NCBI GenBank assembly: GCA_031278935.1
Contig: JAITJK010000099.1
Span: forward strand, 1 to 13,213
Length of the DNA: 13,213 nt
Direction of reading: 5' to 3'
Source: Spirochaetaceae bacterium
Lineage (GTDB): Bacteria > Spirochaetota > Spirochaetia > Treponematales > Breznakiellaceae
In this document: one piece after another, positions 1-6,160 of the stretch
Position numbering within the stretch: the stretch's first letter is position 1
Layout of the letters: every line of letters begins with the position of its first letter
Made by a program: the position numbers and the translations under genes
The notes under the pieces: model-generated
What the model was told of the DNA's origin: nothing
Databases searched by the model: none
What the model saw: the letters and a program-made list of their open reading frames with translations, nothing else

Positions 1-102
1 TTGTTCAATAACCCGGTTGGTTATCGAACAAGTCCTGCAAAATGCTCCGCATTTTGCTATTTTTCAGCGGAAGTTGTTTAAAAACTGAAGTTTTTAAACA
101 AC
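1..102. repeat. Cluster of three consecutive inverted repeats
   Basis: Three hairpin-forming palindromes lie head to tail. The first has 13-nt arms at 1-13 and 19-31 with one mismatch or wobble. The second has perfect 9-bp arms at 37-45 and 49-57 with loop TCC. The third has perfect 13-bp arms at 73-85 and 90-102 with loop TGAA. None is followed by a T-run, so they do not look like plain intrinsic terminators. They resemble small interspersed palindromic repeats, possibly one composite element cut by the window edge. The arms are seen directly; the repeat-family assignment is inference. Confidence 0.7.
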
Positions 103-147
103 TCTATTTATCGTTACCTCCCCTGGAGGCGTGGTGGGGTTGAGAGC

Positions 148-160
148 GGGGTCAGACCCC
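148..160. repeat. Short GGGGTC-A-GACCCC palindrome (REP-like)
   Basis: A perfect 13-nt palindrome centred on A154. GGGGTCAGACCCC-type palindromes recur in many bacterial genomes as REP-like sequences associated with RAYT (Y1) transposases. That association is from general knowledge; no transposase gene is present here. It lies in the leader of the ECF operon and could also form a 4-bp RNA hairpin. Confidence 0.45.
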
Positions 161-178
161 TAACGGGGCAGATGGAGG

Positions 179-208
179 TGGACGTTCAGCGGGGGTGTGG
201 GCTATAGT
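179..208 (+). promoter_or_regulatory. Candidate promoter of the ECF operon
   Basis: A -10-like TATAGT at 203-208 is preceded by TGGACG (179-184, 4 of 6 matches to TTGACA) at an 18-bp spacing. Transcription would start around 215, leaving a leader of about 35 nt before the ATG at 251. The -35 is poor. I found no FMN, TPP or cobalamin riboswitch signature between 103 and 250. Confidence 0.35.
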
Positions 209-250
209 AATTGCCGAAGGGCCCAGGCCCCCTAGCTAAGGAGCAATGTT

Positions 251-802
251 ATGGAAAAAAAACAGGTTCCCGTAAGAACCGTGGTGGCCGTCGGTATAGG
301 CGCCGCGTTGGTGTTTGTCCTCATGCGGTTCGTGGCGATTCCTTCAGGAATACCCAATACCAACCTAAACCTGGCCTGCGCCATCTTGACGGTTTTCGCC
401 GCCATCTTTGGCCCCCTGGCAGGTTTCCTCATCGGCTTTATCGGCCATACCTTGACTGACCTCACCTGGGGCGGGGTTTGGTGGAGCTGGGTTATCGCGG
501 ACGCGGTTTACGGTCTTATAATCGGACTGTTCGTCAAGGTCTACGGCATCGAAGACGGTGCATTCCGCCTTACCAAGGGCGTCATCCTGAATATCGTGCA
601 GATCCTCGCCAACGCCCTGGCCTGGGTTGCCGTGGCCCCCACCTTGGACGTCCTGGTGTACCAGGAACCGGCCAAGAAGGTGTACCTCCAGGGCCTTATG
701 GCTGCGGGACTCAACAGCGCGGTGGTCCTCATCCTGGGGACGATCCTCGCGGCAGGTTATAGCCGGACCAAGGTACAAGCCGGCAGCCTCAAAGTCGAAT
801 AG
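251..802 (+). CDS. ECF transporter S component, UPF0397 family (probable vitamin importer subunit)
   Basis: This 183-residue, very hydrophobic protein has about five or six predicted membrane segments. It matches the UPF0397 family as I remember it, with conserved stretches such as IPNTNLNLA, FGPLAGFLIGFIGH and an N-I-V-Q followed by a late DVLVYQEPAKK block. UPF0397 proteins are substrate-binding (S) subunits of energy-coupling-factor importers and are often labelled riboflavin-type; the true substrate cannot be read from this sequence. The start at 251 is supported by AAGGAG at 238-243, 7 nt upstream. The gene ends 7 nt before the ATPase gene, and the EcfT gene follows, so the three form one operon encoding a complete dedicated transporter. 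Length is normal for the family. Confidence 0.88.
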   Translation: MEKKQVPVRTVVAVGIGAALVFVLMRFVAIPSGIPNTNLNLACAILTVFAAIFGPLAGFLIGFIGHTLTDLTWGGVWWSWVIADAVYGLIIGLFVKVYGIEDGAFRLTKGVILNIVQILANALAWVAVAPTLDVLVYQEPAKKVYLQGLMAAGLNSAVVLILGTILAAGYSRTKVQAGSLKVE

Positions 803-809
803 TAAGCCT

Positions 810-2531
810 ATGTGCGTCAGCGCAATCCGCTTCGAAGATTTTACCTTTACCTATAAAGCCCAGGCTGAACCCACGGTCTCCCATATCTCCTTGTCCATTG
901 CCCCAGGGGAAAAGATCCTCATTGCCGGGCCTTCGGGTTCGGGGAAGTCCACCTTGGCCCACTGCATCAATGGCCTTATCCCTCACGCTTTTAAGGGGCG
1001 GATCCAGGGCACGGTATCCCTCATGGGAGAGGATATCCGAGGTATGAGCATTTTCGCTGTGTCCAAAAAGGTTGGTACCGTGTTGCAGGATACGGACGGC
1101 CAGTTTGTGGGCCTCAGAGTGGGGGAAGATATCGCCTTTGTGGCGGAAAACGACTGCGTGCCGCCGGAAGAGATGCGCCGCCGGGTAATGGAGGTCGCCG
1201 GGATGGTGCGCCTAGAAGACCAACTAACCAAGGCGCCCCAGCAGCTTTCTGGGGGGCAGAAACAGCGGGTGTCCCTCGCCGGGGTGCTCATGGACAAGGT
1301 GGAGATCCTCCTGTTTGATGAGCCCTTGGCTAACCTGGACCCCGCTACGGGTGTACAGACCATTGAGCTTATCGACCGTCTGCACCGGGAAACCGGAAAA
1401 ACCATTATCATCGTGGAACACCGCCTGGAAGAGGTGCTCCACCGAAGTGTCGACCGGATTGTGGTCATGGAACAGGGCCGCATCAAGGCGGACCTCCCCC
1501 CGGCGGATCTCTTGGCTACGGGGATGCTACGGGAGACCGGCATCCGGGAGCCCTTGTACCTGAGCGCCCTACGCTATGCTGGTACGGAGATCCGCGCGGA
1601 GATGCACCCTGAAAGCCTTGAGACCCTGACCTTTGATCCTGCGCGGCTGCGGGCCTGGGATCAGGAACGAGGAAACGAGGCCCCGGAACCGCCGAGGTCC
1701 CCCCTGCTTACGGTGCGGGACCTGGGTTTTTCCTACCCTCGGGACCCGAACCGGCAGCCCGTGCTGGAAGGGGTGTCCTTTACCCTGGCTGCGGGGGAGT
1801 GGGTGAGCCTGGTGGGGAAAAACGGGGCGGGGAAATCCACCCTGGCGAAACTCATCTGCGGCTTTAATCATCCCAGCACCGGGTCGATCAGCTTGGAAGG
1901 CCAGAATCTTGCGGATCTTTCTATCAAGGAACGTTCTCAGCACCTAGGCTACGTCATGCAGAACCCGAATCAGATGATCTCCTTCCCCCTGATATTCGAC
2001 GAGGTTGCCCTAGGACTACGGAATCGGGGCATGGGGGAAAAGGAAATCCACGATAGAGTTATGGATACCCTGGCCATCTGCGGGCTGCACCCTTTCCGTA
2101 AATGGCCGGTCAGCGCCTTGAGTTACGGCCAAAAGAAGCGGCTCACCATCGCCGCCATTCTGGTGCTGGGGCCTTCCCTGATCATCCTAGACGAGCCCAC
2201 CGCAGGCCAGGACTTCCGGCACTATCGGGACATTATGGAGTTCTTACGGAAACTGAACCGCGAACAGGGCACGAGCTTCCTTTTTATGACCCACGATATG
2301 CACTTGATGCTGGAATACACCCGGCGGGCCTTGGTTCTTGTGGACGGAAAGCTCCTGGCCGACGCTGCTCCTGCGACTATCCTCACGGAGCCGGACCTTA
2401 TTGCCGCAGCCCGGCTAAAACAGACGTCTCTCTATAATGTAGCCCTCCGGGCGGGCCTATCAGACCCGGTACGTTTTGTGGGGCATTTTATTGCCTATGA
2501 ACGCTTACAACGGGAGGCTGCTCCGGCATGA
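810..2531 (+). CDS. ECF transporter double ATP-binding protein (fused EcfA-EcfA', YkoD-like)
   Basis: This 573-residue cytoplasmic protein carries two complete ABC ATPase domains in one chain. Domain 1 (about residues 5-235) has Walker A GPSGSGKST (40-48), Q-loop Gln93, signature LSGGQ (146-150), Walker B ending Asp170-Glu171 and switch His204. Domain 2 (about 300-545) has Walker A GKNGAGKST (336-344), Gln384, signature LSYGQ (437-441), Walker B ending Asp461-Glu462 and His495. The second signature has Tyr where Gly is usual, a common asymmetry in paired EcfA domains. It should power import by the flanking S and T subunits. I chose ATG 810, which begins MCVSAIRF. The open frame runs further upstream but would overlap the S-component gene. 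The ribosome site is weak (TAAG), which suggests translational coupling. The stop overlaps the next start by 4 nt (ATGA). Confidence 0.93.
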   Translation: MCVSAIRFEDFTFTYKAQAEPTVSHISLSIAPGEKILIAGPSGSGKSTLAHCINGLIPHAFKGRIQGTVSLMGEDIRGMSIFAVSKKVGTVLQDTDGQFVGLRVGEDIAFVAENDCVPPEEMRRRVMEVAGMVRLEDQLTKAPQQLSGGQKQRVSLAGVLMDKVEILLFDEPLANLDPATGVQTIELIDRLHRETGKTIIIVEHRLEEVLHRSVDRIVVMEQGRIKADLPPADLLATGMLRETGIREPLYLSALRYAGTEIRAEMHPESLETLTFDPARLRAWDQERGNEAPEPPRSPLLTVRDLGFSYPRDPNRQPVLEGVSFTLAAGEWVSLVGKNGAGKSTLAKLICGFNHPSTGSISLEGQNLADLSIKERSQHLGYVMQNPNQMISFPLIFDEVALGLRNRGMGEKEIHDRVMDTLAICGLHPFRKWPVSALSYGQKKRLTIAAILVLGPSLIILDEPTAGQDFRHYRDIMEFLRKLNREQGTSFLFMTHDMHLMLEYTRRALVLVDGKLLADAAPATILTEPDLIAAARLKQTSLYNVALRAGLSDPVRFVGHFIAYERLQREAAPA

Positions 2532-3370
2532 GCCGTTTTACCCTGGGATACATCCCCCGTAGTTCACCCCTGCACACCCTGTCCGGGACGACTAAGCTCT
2601 TGGTCTTCCTGCTCTGGTCGATTTTATCCATGGCCGGTTACGATACCCGGATCATGGTCCTTATGGCCGCTGGGGGGATCGGGTTATTCATCCTCTCAGG
2701 AACGAAAATCCGGGAGGTTTCCTTTATCTTCACCATGCTACTCTTCTTCATGGGCTGCAATCTGGTGGGGATTTACCTTTTTAACCCTGAGCAAGGGGTG
2801 GCTATTTACGGCACCCGGCACCTCATCGGGAAGGGCCTTGGCCGTTTTACCCTGACCCAGGAGCAGCTTTTTTATGAAGCCAATGTTCTCTTGAAGTACG
2901 CCGTGATTGTTCCGCCGGCGATTCTCCTCATCGTTACCACGGACCCCAGTGAATTCGCCGCCTCCCTGAACCGTATTGGAGTGAACTACGCCATTGCCTA
3001 TGCGGTCAGTCTGGCGCTGCGGTATATCCCGGATGTTCAGCGGGATTACGAGAACATTTCCCAGGCCCAGCAGGCCCGGGGGATTGAGCTTTCCCGGAAG
3101 ATTTCCTGGGTGAAGCGTCTCAAAGGGGCTGGGGCTATCCTGCTGCCGCTGGTGTTTTCCTCGCTGGATCGCATTGACGTGGTGAGTCGGGCCATGGAAC
3201 TGCGGAGTTTCGGGAAGTATCACCGCCGGACCTGGTATGCCGCCCGTCCCTTCACCGCCGCGGACCGGTGGGTTCTCATCGTCTCGGTCCTCCTTTTCAT
3301 CCTGGGTATGTGGTTCACTTTCCACGACGGCAACCGTTTCTACAATCCCTTTTCCTGCCAGCAGGTTTAA
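2528..3370 (+). CDS. ecfT: ECF transporter transmembrane scaffold EcfT
   Basis: This 280-residue membrane protein belongs to the EcfT/CbiQ family. It has hydrophobic segments near residues 20-60, 65-85, 120-137 and 250-264. Its cytoplasmic coupling region carries the two short Ala/Arg motifs that contact the ATPases: QQARGIELSR (181-190, Ala183-Arg184-Gly185) and RAMELRSFGK (221-230, Ala222 and Arg225). It transmits ATP-driven movement from the double ATPase to the S component. Its ATG overlaps the TGA of the ATPase gene, so it is translationally coupled. It is the last gene of the importer operon. I see no convincing intrinsic terminator after it. Confidence 0.92.
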   Translation: MSRFTLGYIPRSSPLHTLSGTTKLLVFLLWSILSMAGYDTRIMVLMAAGGIGLFILSGTKIREVSFIFTMLLFFMGCNLVGIYLFNPEQGVAIYGTRHLIGKGLGRFTLTQEQLFYEANVLLKYAVIVPPAILLIVTTDPSEFAASLNRIGVNYAIAYAVSLALRYIPDVQRDYENISQAQQARGIELSRKISWVKRLKGAGAILLPLVFSSLDRIDVVSRAMELRSFGKYHRRTWYAARPFTAADRWVLIVSVLLFILGMWFTFHDGNRFYNPFSCQQV

Positions 3371-3392
3371 CCATCTATGGAAGAGGCGTATT

Positions 3393-3521
3393 ATGCTGTT
3401 GCCCTGGAGGCCCGCCTGGGGGTTTAAGGCTCCCCGACGCGCTTCTTATATCGCAAGCTCTGGGCCCGAGGAAAGTCGACTAGGGCCTACGTTTTTGCGG
3501 TCCCTCTTTCGTATCCTATAG
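3393..3521 (+). CDS. Possible small ORF 1 (42 aa) sharing a WRPAWG segment with small ORF 2
   Basis: This open frame starts at ATG 3393, with AGAGG at 3382-3386 6 nt upstream, and ends at 3519-3521. It encodes a basic 42-residue peptide beginning MLLPWRPAWG. The segment WRPAWG recurs in the next small ORF because both contain the same 20-bp DNA repeat (3403-3422 and 3621-3640). I recognise no family. A caution: just upstream of the repeat, two of the three differences between the copies fall at third positions of another frame, which reads AVxLEARLG. The conserved frame, if any, may therefore be different, or the repeat may act as DNA or RNA. Confidence 0.25.
   Translation: MLLPWRPAWGFKAPRRASYIASSGPEESRLGPTFLRSLFRIL
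3403..3422 (+). repeat. 20-bp direct repeat, copy 1
   Basis: This is an exact 20-bp match to 3621-3640, beginning CCTGGAGGCCC and ending in GGGGG. Similarity extends loosely upstream (GTAT followed by a G/T-rich stretch) but not downstream. Both copies lie in the gap between the ECF operon and the copper cluster. Confidence 0.8.
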
Positions 3522-3522
3522 T
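3494..3522 (+). promoter_or_regulatory. Candidate promoter for small ORF 2 and the copper cluster
   Basis: TTTGCG (3494-3499) and TATAGT (3517-3522) are separated by 17 bp. This places a start near 3529, right at the first leader hairpin. The -10 is good and the -35 moderate. It is the best-placed promoter for the genes that follow, which begin with the 37-aa ORF at 3587. Confidence 0.4.
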
Positions 3523-3528
3523 AACGAG

Positions 3529-3579
3529 CCGGGACGAAGTTTCCGGTAAACGAAAGATGCATGAAACCATGCACGGAGG
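3529..3579 (+). promoter_or_regulatory. Two-hairpin 5' leader ending in a strong ribosome-binding site
   Basis: Hairpin A pairs 3529-3534 with 3541-3546 (6 bp including one G-U, loop CGAAGT). Hairpin B pairs TGCATG 3558-3563 with CATGCA 3568-3573 (perfect, loop AAAC). GGAGG follows at 3575-3579, then seven T and the ATG at 3587. Hairpin B stops 1 nt before the GGAGG, so a change in folding could expose or mask the site. I do not recognise a known riboswitch class. Confidence 0.45.
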
Positions 3580-3586
3580 TTTTTTT

Positions 3587-3700
3587 ATGGAAAGAATGAA
3601 AAACGGGGTATGGCGGTGGTCCTGGAGGCCCGCCTGGGGGACCAGGTACACCAGTAAGGGGAAGGACCTGGAATCTTTTCCCCTTTTCCTAATACAGTAG
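3587..3700 (+). CDS. Small tryptophan-rich ORF 2 (37 aa), possible leader peptide
   Basis: The ATG at 3587 has a textbook Shine-Dalgarno site (GGAGG at 3575-3579, 7-nt spacer). The frame runs 37 codons to TAG at 3698-3700. The peptide begins MERMKNGVWRWSWRPAWG, with four Trp within eleven residues, and is otherwise basic with no Cys. It ends 29 nt before the ATG of the HMA/TauE fusion gene. It could be a real small protein or a regulatory leader peptide whose translation controls the copper genes. The strength of its ribosome site, rather than any family match, is the reason to list it. Confidence 0.45.
   Translation: MERMKNGVWRWSWRPAWGTRYTSKGKDLESFPLFLIQ
3621..3640 (+). repeat. 20-bp direct repeat, copy 2
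   Basis: This is identical to 3403-3422. Here it lies inside the 37-aa ORF and encodes its WRPAWG segment. The two copies are 218 bp apart. Confidence 0.8.
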
Positions 3701-3729
3701 GACTATGCCAAGGGAGACCCTCAAGTTCT

Positions 3730-5580
3730 ATGCTTAGTGACCATCATACAAAAAATATTCAATCTCGCTCGTTTTCTATCGGTGGTATGACCTGCGTAAG
3801 CTGTCAAAACCGGATTGAGGGGAAGCTCAAGCATGCCCCAGGGATAGAACAGGCTCAGGTGGATTTCCGTACCGGAAAGGCCGACCTTACCTGGGACGGG
3901 TCCATCATCACGGCGCAGGAGATTCAGACGATCATCGAGGGCTTGGATTATCAGGTCTTGGACAAAAAGGCCAGGACCCCGGTGGTGGAGATTATCGGGA
4001 CCTTGGTCATTATCCTGGCTTTGTATGTGCTGGTGCAGGGCCTGGGCCTTGCCAGCCTAAGCGCGGCCTTTCCCCTGGCCGAGGCGGGTATGAGCTATGG
4101 CCTCGTGGCGCTCATGGGATTGCTTACTTCGGTCCATTGCGTGGCCATGTGCGGGGGCATCAATCTGTCCCAGTGTATGCCCGCCGCCGCACCCCAAAAG
4201 GGGAACCCCAAGAAGGCCCTGGCTCCCGCAGCGCTGTATAACGGTGGTCGGGTACTTTCCTATACCGCTATGGGGGTCCTGGTGGGCGCGCTGGGGCAGG
4301 TGCTTAGCCCGTCCGGGCAGTTTCAGGGTATGGTGCAGCTTGCCGCTGGGGTTTTCATGGTCATCATGGGGATCAATATGCTGGGCTTTTTCCGAGGCGC
4401 CCTGGGAACCCTCCTGCGCCGCTTAAACCTGCAGCTTCCGGCCTTCTTCACCCGGAAACTGGATACCCACCGGTCCCGGAGTAAGAGTCCCCTCATCATC
4501 GGCCTCCTCAATGGTCTTATGCCCTGCGGTCCCTTGCAAGCTATGCAGCTCTACGCCCTCTCCACCGGCAGCCCCGTGGCGGGGGGCCTCTCCATGCTGC
4601 TCTTTAGTCTGGGCACGGTACCCCTCATGTTCGGCATCGGCGCCTTGGGTAGCCTCCTGCGCGGAATCCATACCCGGCGGGTAATGCGCTTCGGAGCTAT
4701 CCTCGTTACGGTCATGGGGATGACTATGGCGACTTACGGCCTGGCCCTTTCTGGGTTCAGCTTTGACGGTGTCCGGCGTAAGGTCGCCTATGCCCCTCAG
4801 GGAACCGCTGAAAGGGAAGGGGCCTCTAGGCCGGCCACTGAAGGGGGCGTGCAGGTCCTCAACTCCACCTTGACCGGGGGCCGGTATCCGGCCATCACCG
4901 TACAACAGGGCATTCCCGTCAAATGGACCATTACCGCCCCTCCGGGAAGCATTAACGGCTGCAATAACCGCATGATCATCCGGGAATACGGTATTGAACA
5001 CCAGTTCACTAGCGGGGAAAACGTCATCGAGTTCACCCCTGAGCGGGTGGGGAAGTTCCCCTACTCCTGTTGGATGGGGATGATCCGCAGTTCCATCACC
5101 GTGCTTGCCCCAGGAGAGAGCGCCCTGGGGGCAAGCGAGGAGGATACCCCCGCAGCTCCGTCTCCCGCAGGGGTGCTTATCCCGGTGGAGCAGGTGGCTC
5201 TAGCGGAAATCCAGGAGGGGATCCAGAAGGTGGCTATCCATCTCAAGGACGACGGCATAGAGCCCGCGCTTATCCTGGTGCAGCGAGGGGTTCCCACGCT
5301 GTGGACCGTTACCAAGGATTCCTTGGATCCCGGGAACAATCAACTGATTTTCCCAGCCTATTACACCCAGATGGACCTCATTCAGGGAGACAACCTGATC
5401 CAGCTCATACCTACGGCGGATTTTGATTTTTCCACCGGGGATAATGTGTTTTATGGGTATGTGAAGGTGGTGGATGATGTGGGAGCGGTGAATATGGAGG
5501 CCATTAAAGCGGAAGTATCGGCCTTTGAAACTTTGATTTACCCTGAATCGTATTTTGCCCAAGGACCCGGGGGCGAGTAA
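3730..5580 (+). CDS. Copper-handling fusion: HMA domain, TauE/SafE-like membrane domain, two cupredoxin-like domains
   Basis: This is a 616-residue protein. An N-terminal HMA metal-binding domain (about 14-77) carries GMTCVSC (Cys22, Cys25). One membrane helix follows (about 86-107). Next comes a polytopic DsbD/TauE-SafE-type domain (about 122-342) with SVHCVAMCGG (His136, Cys137, Cys141) and LMPCGP (Cys266), typical of putative metal transporters often annotated sulfite exporter TauE/SafE. After a linker, a cupredoxin-like domain (about 374-460) has Cys411, His424 and FPYSCWMGM (Cys447, Met449, Met451). A second related domain (about 483-600) has no Cys and is probably structural or degenerate. 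The likely role is copper capture and transfer at the cytoplasmic membrane, with the C-terminus outside. The start is a best choice; the ribosome site (GGGAGA, about 12 nt upstream) is mediocre. Two linkers coincide with palindromic DNA (4792-4848, 5103-5136). Confidence 0.85.
   Translation: MLSDHHTKNIQSRSFSIGGMTCVSCQNRIEGKLKHAPGIEQAQVDFRTGKADLTWDGSIITAQEIQTIIEGLDYQVLDKKARTPVVEIIGTLVIILALYVLVQGLGLASLSAAFPLAEAGMSYGLVALMGLLTSVHCVAMCGGINLSQCMPAAAPQKGNPKKALAPAALYNGGRVLSYTAMGVLVGALGQVLSPSGQFQGMVQLAAGVFMVIMGINMLGFFRGALGTLLRRLNLQLPAFFTRKLDTHRSRSKSPLIIGLLNGLMPCGPLQAMQLYALSTGSPVAGGLSMLLFSLGTVPLMFGIGALGSLLRGIHTRRVMRFGAILVTVMGMTMATYGLALSGFSFDGVRRKVAYAPQGTAEREGASRPATEGGVQVLNSTLTGGRYPAITVQQGIPVKWTITAPPGSINGCNNRMIIREYGIEHQFTSGENVIEFTPERVGKFPYSCWMGMIRSSITVLAPGESALGASEEDTPAAPSPAGVLIPVEQVALAEIQEGIQKVAIHLKDDGIEPALILVQRGVPTLWTVTKDSLDPGNNQLIFPAYYTQMDLIQGDNLIQLIPTADFDFSTGDNVFYGYVKVVDDVGAVNMEAIKAEVSAFETLIYPESYFAQGPGGE
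4792..4848. repeat. Imperfect palindrome in the linker before cupredoxin domain 1
   Basis: Outer arms GCCCCTCAG (4792-4800) and CTGAAGGGGGC (4838-4848) pair with a bulge. Inside is a perfect GGCCT-CT-AGGCC (4821-4832). It encodes a polar, low-complexity linker (residues about 355-373). It may be an old in-frame palindromic insertion, but the pairing is broken and chance is possible. Confidence 0.3.
5103..5136. repeat. Palindrome in the linker between the two cupredoxin-like domains
   Basis: GCTTGCCCCAGG (5103-5114) pairs along its full length with CCTGGGGGCAAGC (5124-5136), with a single bulged G and a 9-nt loop. It encodes residues about 459-469, exactly at the end of the first cupredoxin domain and the start of an acidic/proline linker. 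It resembles an in-frame inserted palindrome. Confidence 0.55.
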
Positions 5581-5596
5581 GCCCCCAGGGAAAAGC

Positions 5597-5631
5597 CACC
5601 CGATGGGTGCAGGCCCAAGGGATCCCTTTTT
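5597..5631 (+). terminator. Weak terminator or attenuator-like hairpins between fusion gene and DUF2318 gene
   Basis: CACCC-GAT-GGGTG (5597-5609) is followed by an AAGG-GATC-CCTT fold (5617-5628) running into a T-tract (to 5633). The stems are short, so at most partial termination is expected, which could tune expression of downstream genes. Confidence 0.25.
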
Positions 5632-5647
5632 TTACAGGAGCGTATAG

Positions 5648-6115
5648 ATGAACAAAACCATGATACTAGCCGCGATAGCCTTGTTGCTCGGTTCCGCCGG
5701 GTTTGCCCAGAGTGGACAGCTCAACCTGGTGAAGCCCGCCATTGTAGACCGGGATTTGGTCATTCCCCTAGGGGAGATTAGGGAAAACGCGGTGTTTTAT
5801 CCCGTGGACATTGACGGAACTCGACTGGAAGTGCTGGTGGTGAAAGCCCCAGACGGCACGATCCGTACGGCCTTTAATACCTGCCAGGTGTGTTACGCCT
5901 CGGGCCGGGGCTTCTACAAGCAGCAAGGCTCGGTGCTGGTGTGCCAGAACTGCGGGAACCGCTTTCGCATGGGTCAGGTAGGACTACGCGCCGGAGGCTG
6001 TAACCCGGCGCCCATATTCCCGGAACAGAAGACCCTTACGGAAACCACTATCACCATCTCTCGGGACGTTTTTAGGGAAGCCAAGGAAATCTTTGCCCGG
6101 TGGCGGCGCGGTTAA
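5648..6115 (+). CDS. Secreted DUF2318 (FtrD-like) protein with two CxxC motifs
   Basis: This is a 155-residue protein. Residues 1-20 form a signal peptide (Lys near the start, hydrophobic core, cleavage likely after Ala20 in GFA-Q), so it acts outside the cytoplasmic membrane. The mature part matches the DUF2318 domain: NTCQVCYASGRGFY (Cys79, Cys82), LVCQNCGNRF (Cys99, Cys102) and GGCNP (Cys118). This Cys arrangement binds a metal or Fe-S centre in annotated relatives and forms the C-terminus of FtrD, part of iron/copper uptake systems. Its place between the HMA/TauE fusion and CopA points to copper or redox handling. AGGAG (5636-5640) sits 7 nt before the ATG. The gap from the previous gene is 67 nt and holds two short hairpins. 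Confidence 0.85.
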   Translation: MNKTMILAAIALLLGSAGFAQSGQLNLVKPAIVDRDLVIPLGEIRENAVFYPVDIDGTRLEVLVVKAPDGTIRTAFNTCQVCYASGRGFYKQQGSVLVCQNCGNRFRMGQVGLRAGGCNPAPIFPEQKTLTETTITISRDVFREAKEIFARWRRG

Positions 6116-6145
6116 TTTTTCTATTTTTTCTATTTTTTTCTATAG
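6116..6145 (+). other. Polypyrimidine tract of three TTTTTCTA-like units before copA
   Basis: The 45-nt gap between the DUF2318 gene and copA consists mostly of T-runs broken by CTA, in three tandem units, ending in TATAGT. The TATAGT lies too close to the ribosome site (AAGGAG at 6148-6153) to act as a -10 for copA. The tract may affect transcription pausing or translation initiation. Confidence 0.4.
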
Positions 6146-6160
6146 TTAAGGAGCAAAGAC

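Noticed and set aside
103..250. FMN, TPP or cobalamin riboswitch before the ECF operon
   Set aside because: None of the conserved core sequences of these classes is present.
627..809. Upstream extension of the double-ATPase gene to ATG 627
   Set aside because: It would overlap the S-component gene by 176 nt and adds Arg/Ser/Trp-rich nonsense peptide; homology begins at ATG 810.
3403..3640. ZTP riboswitch, because both repeats contain CCGCCTGGG
   Set aside because: The 5' conserved half of that riboswitch is absent, and the match to the 3' half is partial.
3611..3670. Collagen-like GPGGPPGGP reading across the second repeat
   Set aside because: This frame has a stop just upstream and no start codon.
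4423..5001. Long minus-strand ORFs opposite the fusion gene, copA and the ATPase gene
   Set aside because: They are antisense shadows of well-supported genes in GC-rich DNA, with no family resemblance.
5569..5586. GGGGGC/GCCCCC hairpin spanning the fusion-gene stop codon as a terminator
   Set aside because: No T-tract follows the stem.
6141..6146. TATAGT as a -10 element for copA
   Set aside because: Transcription would begin inside the ribosome-binding site, giving an unusable leader; the spacing is too short.
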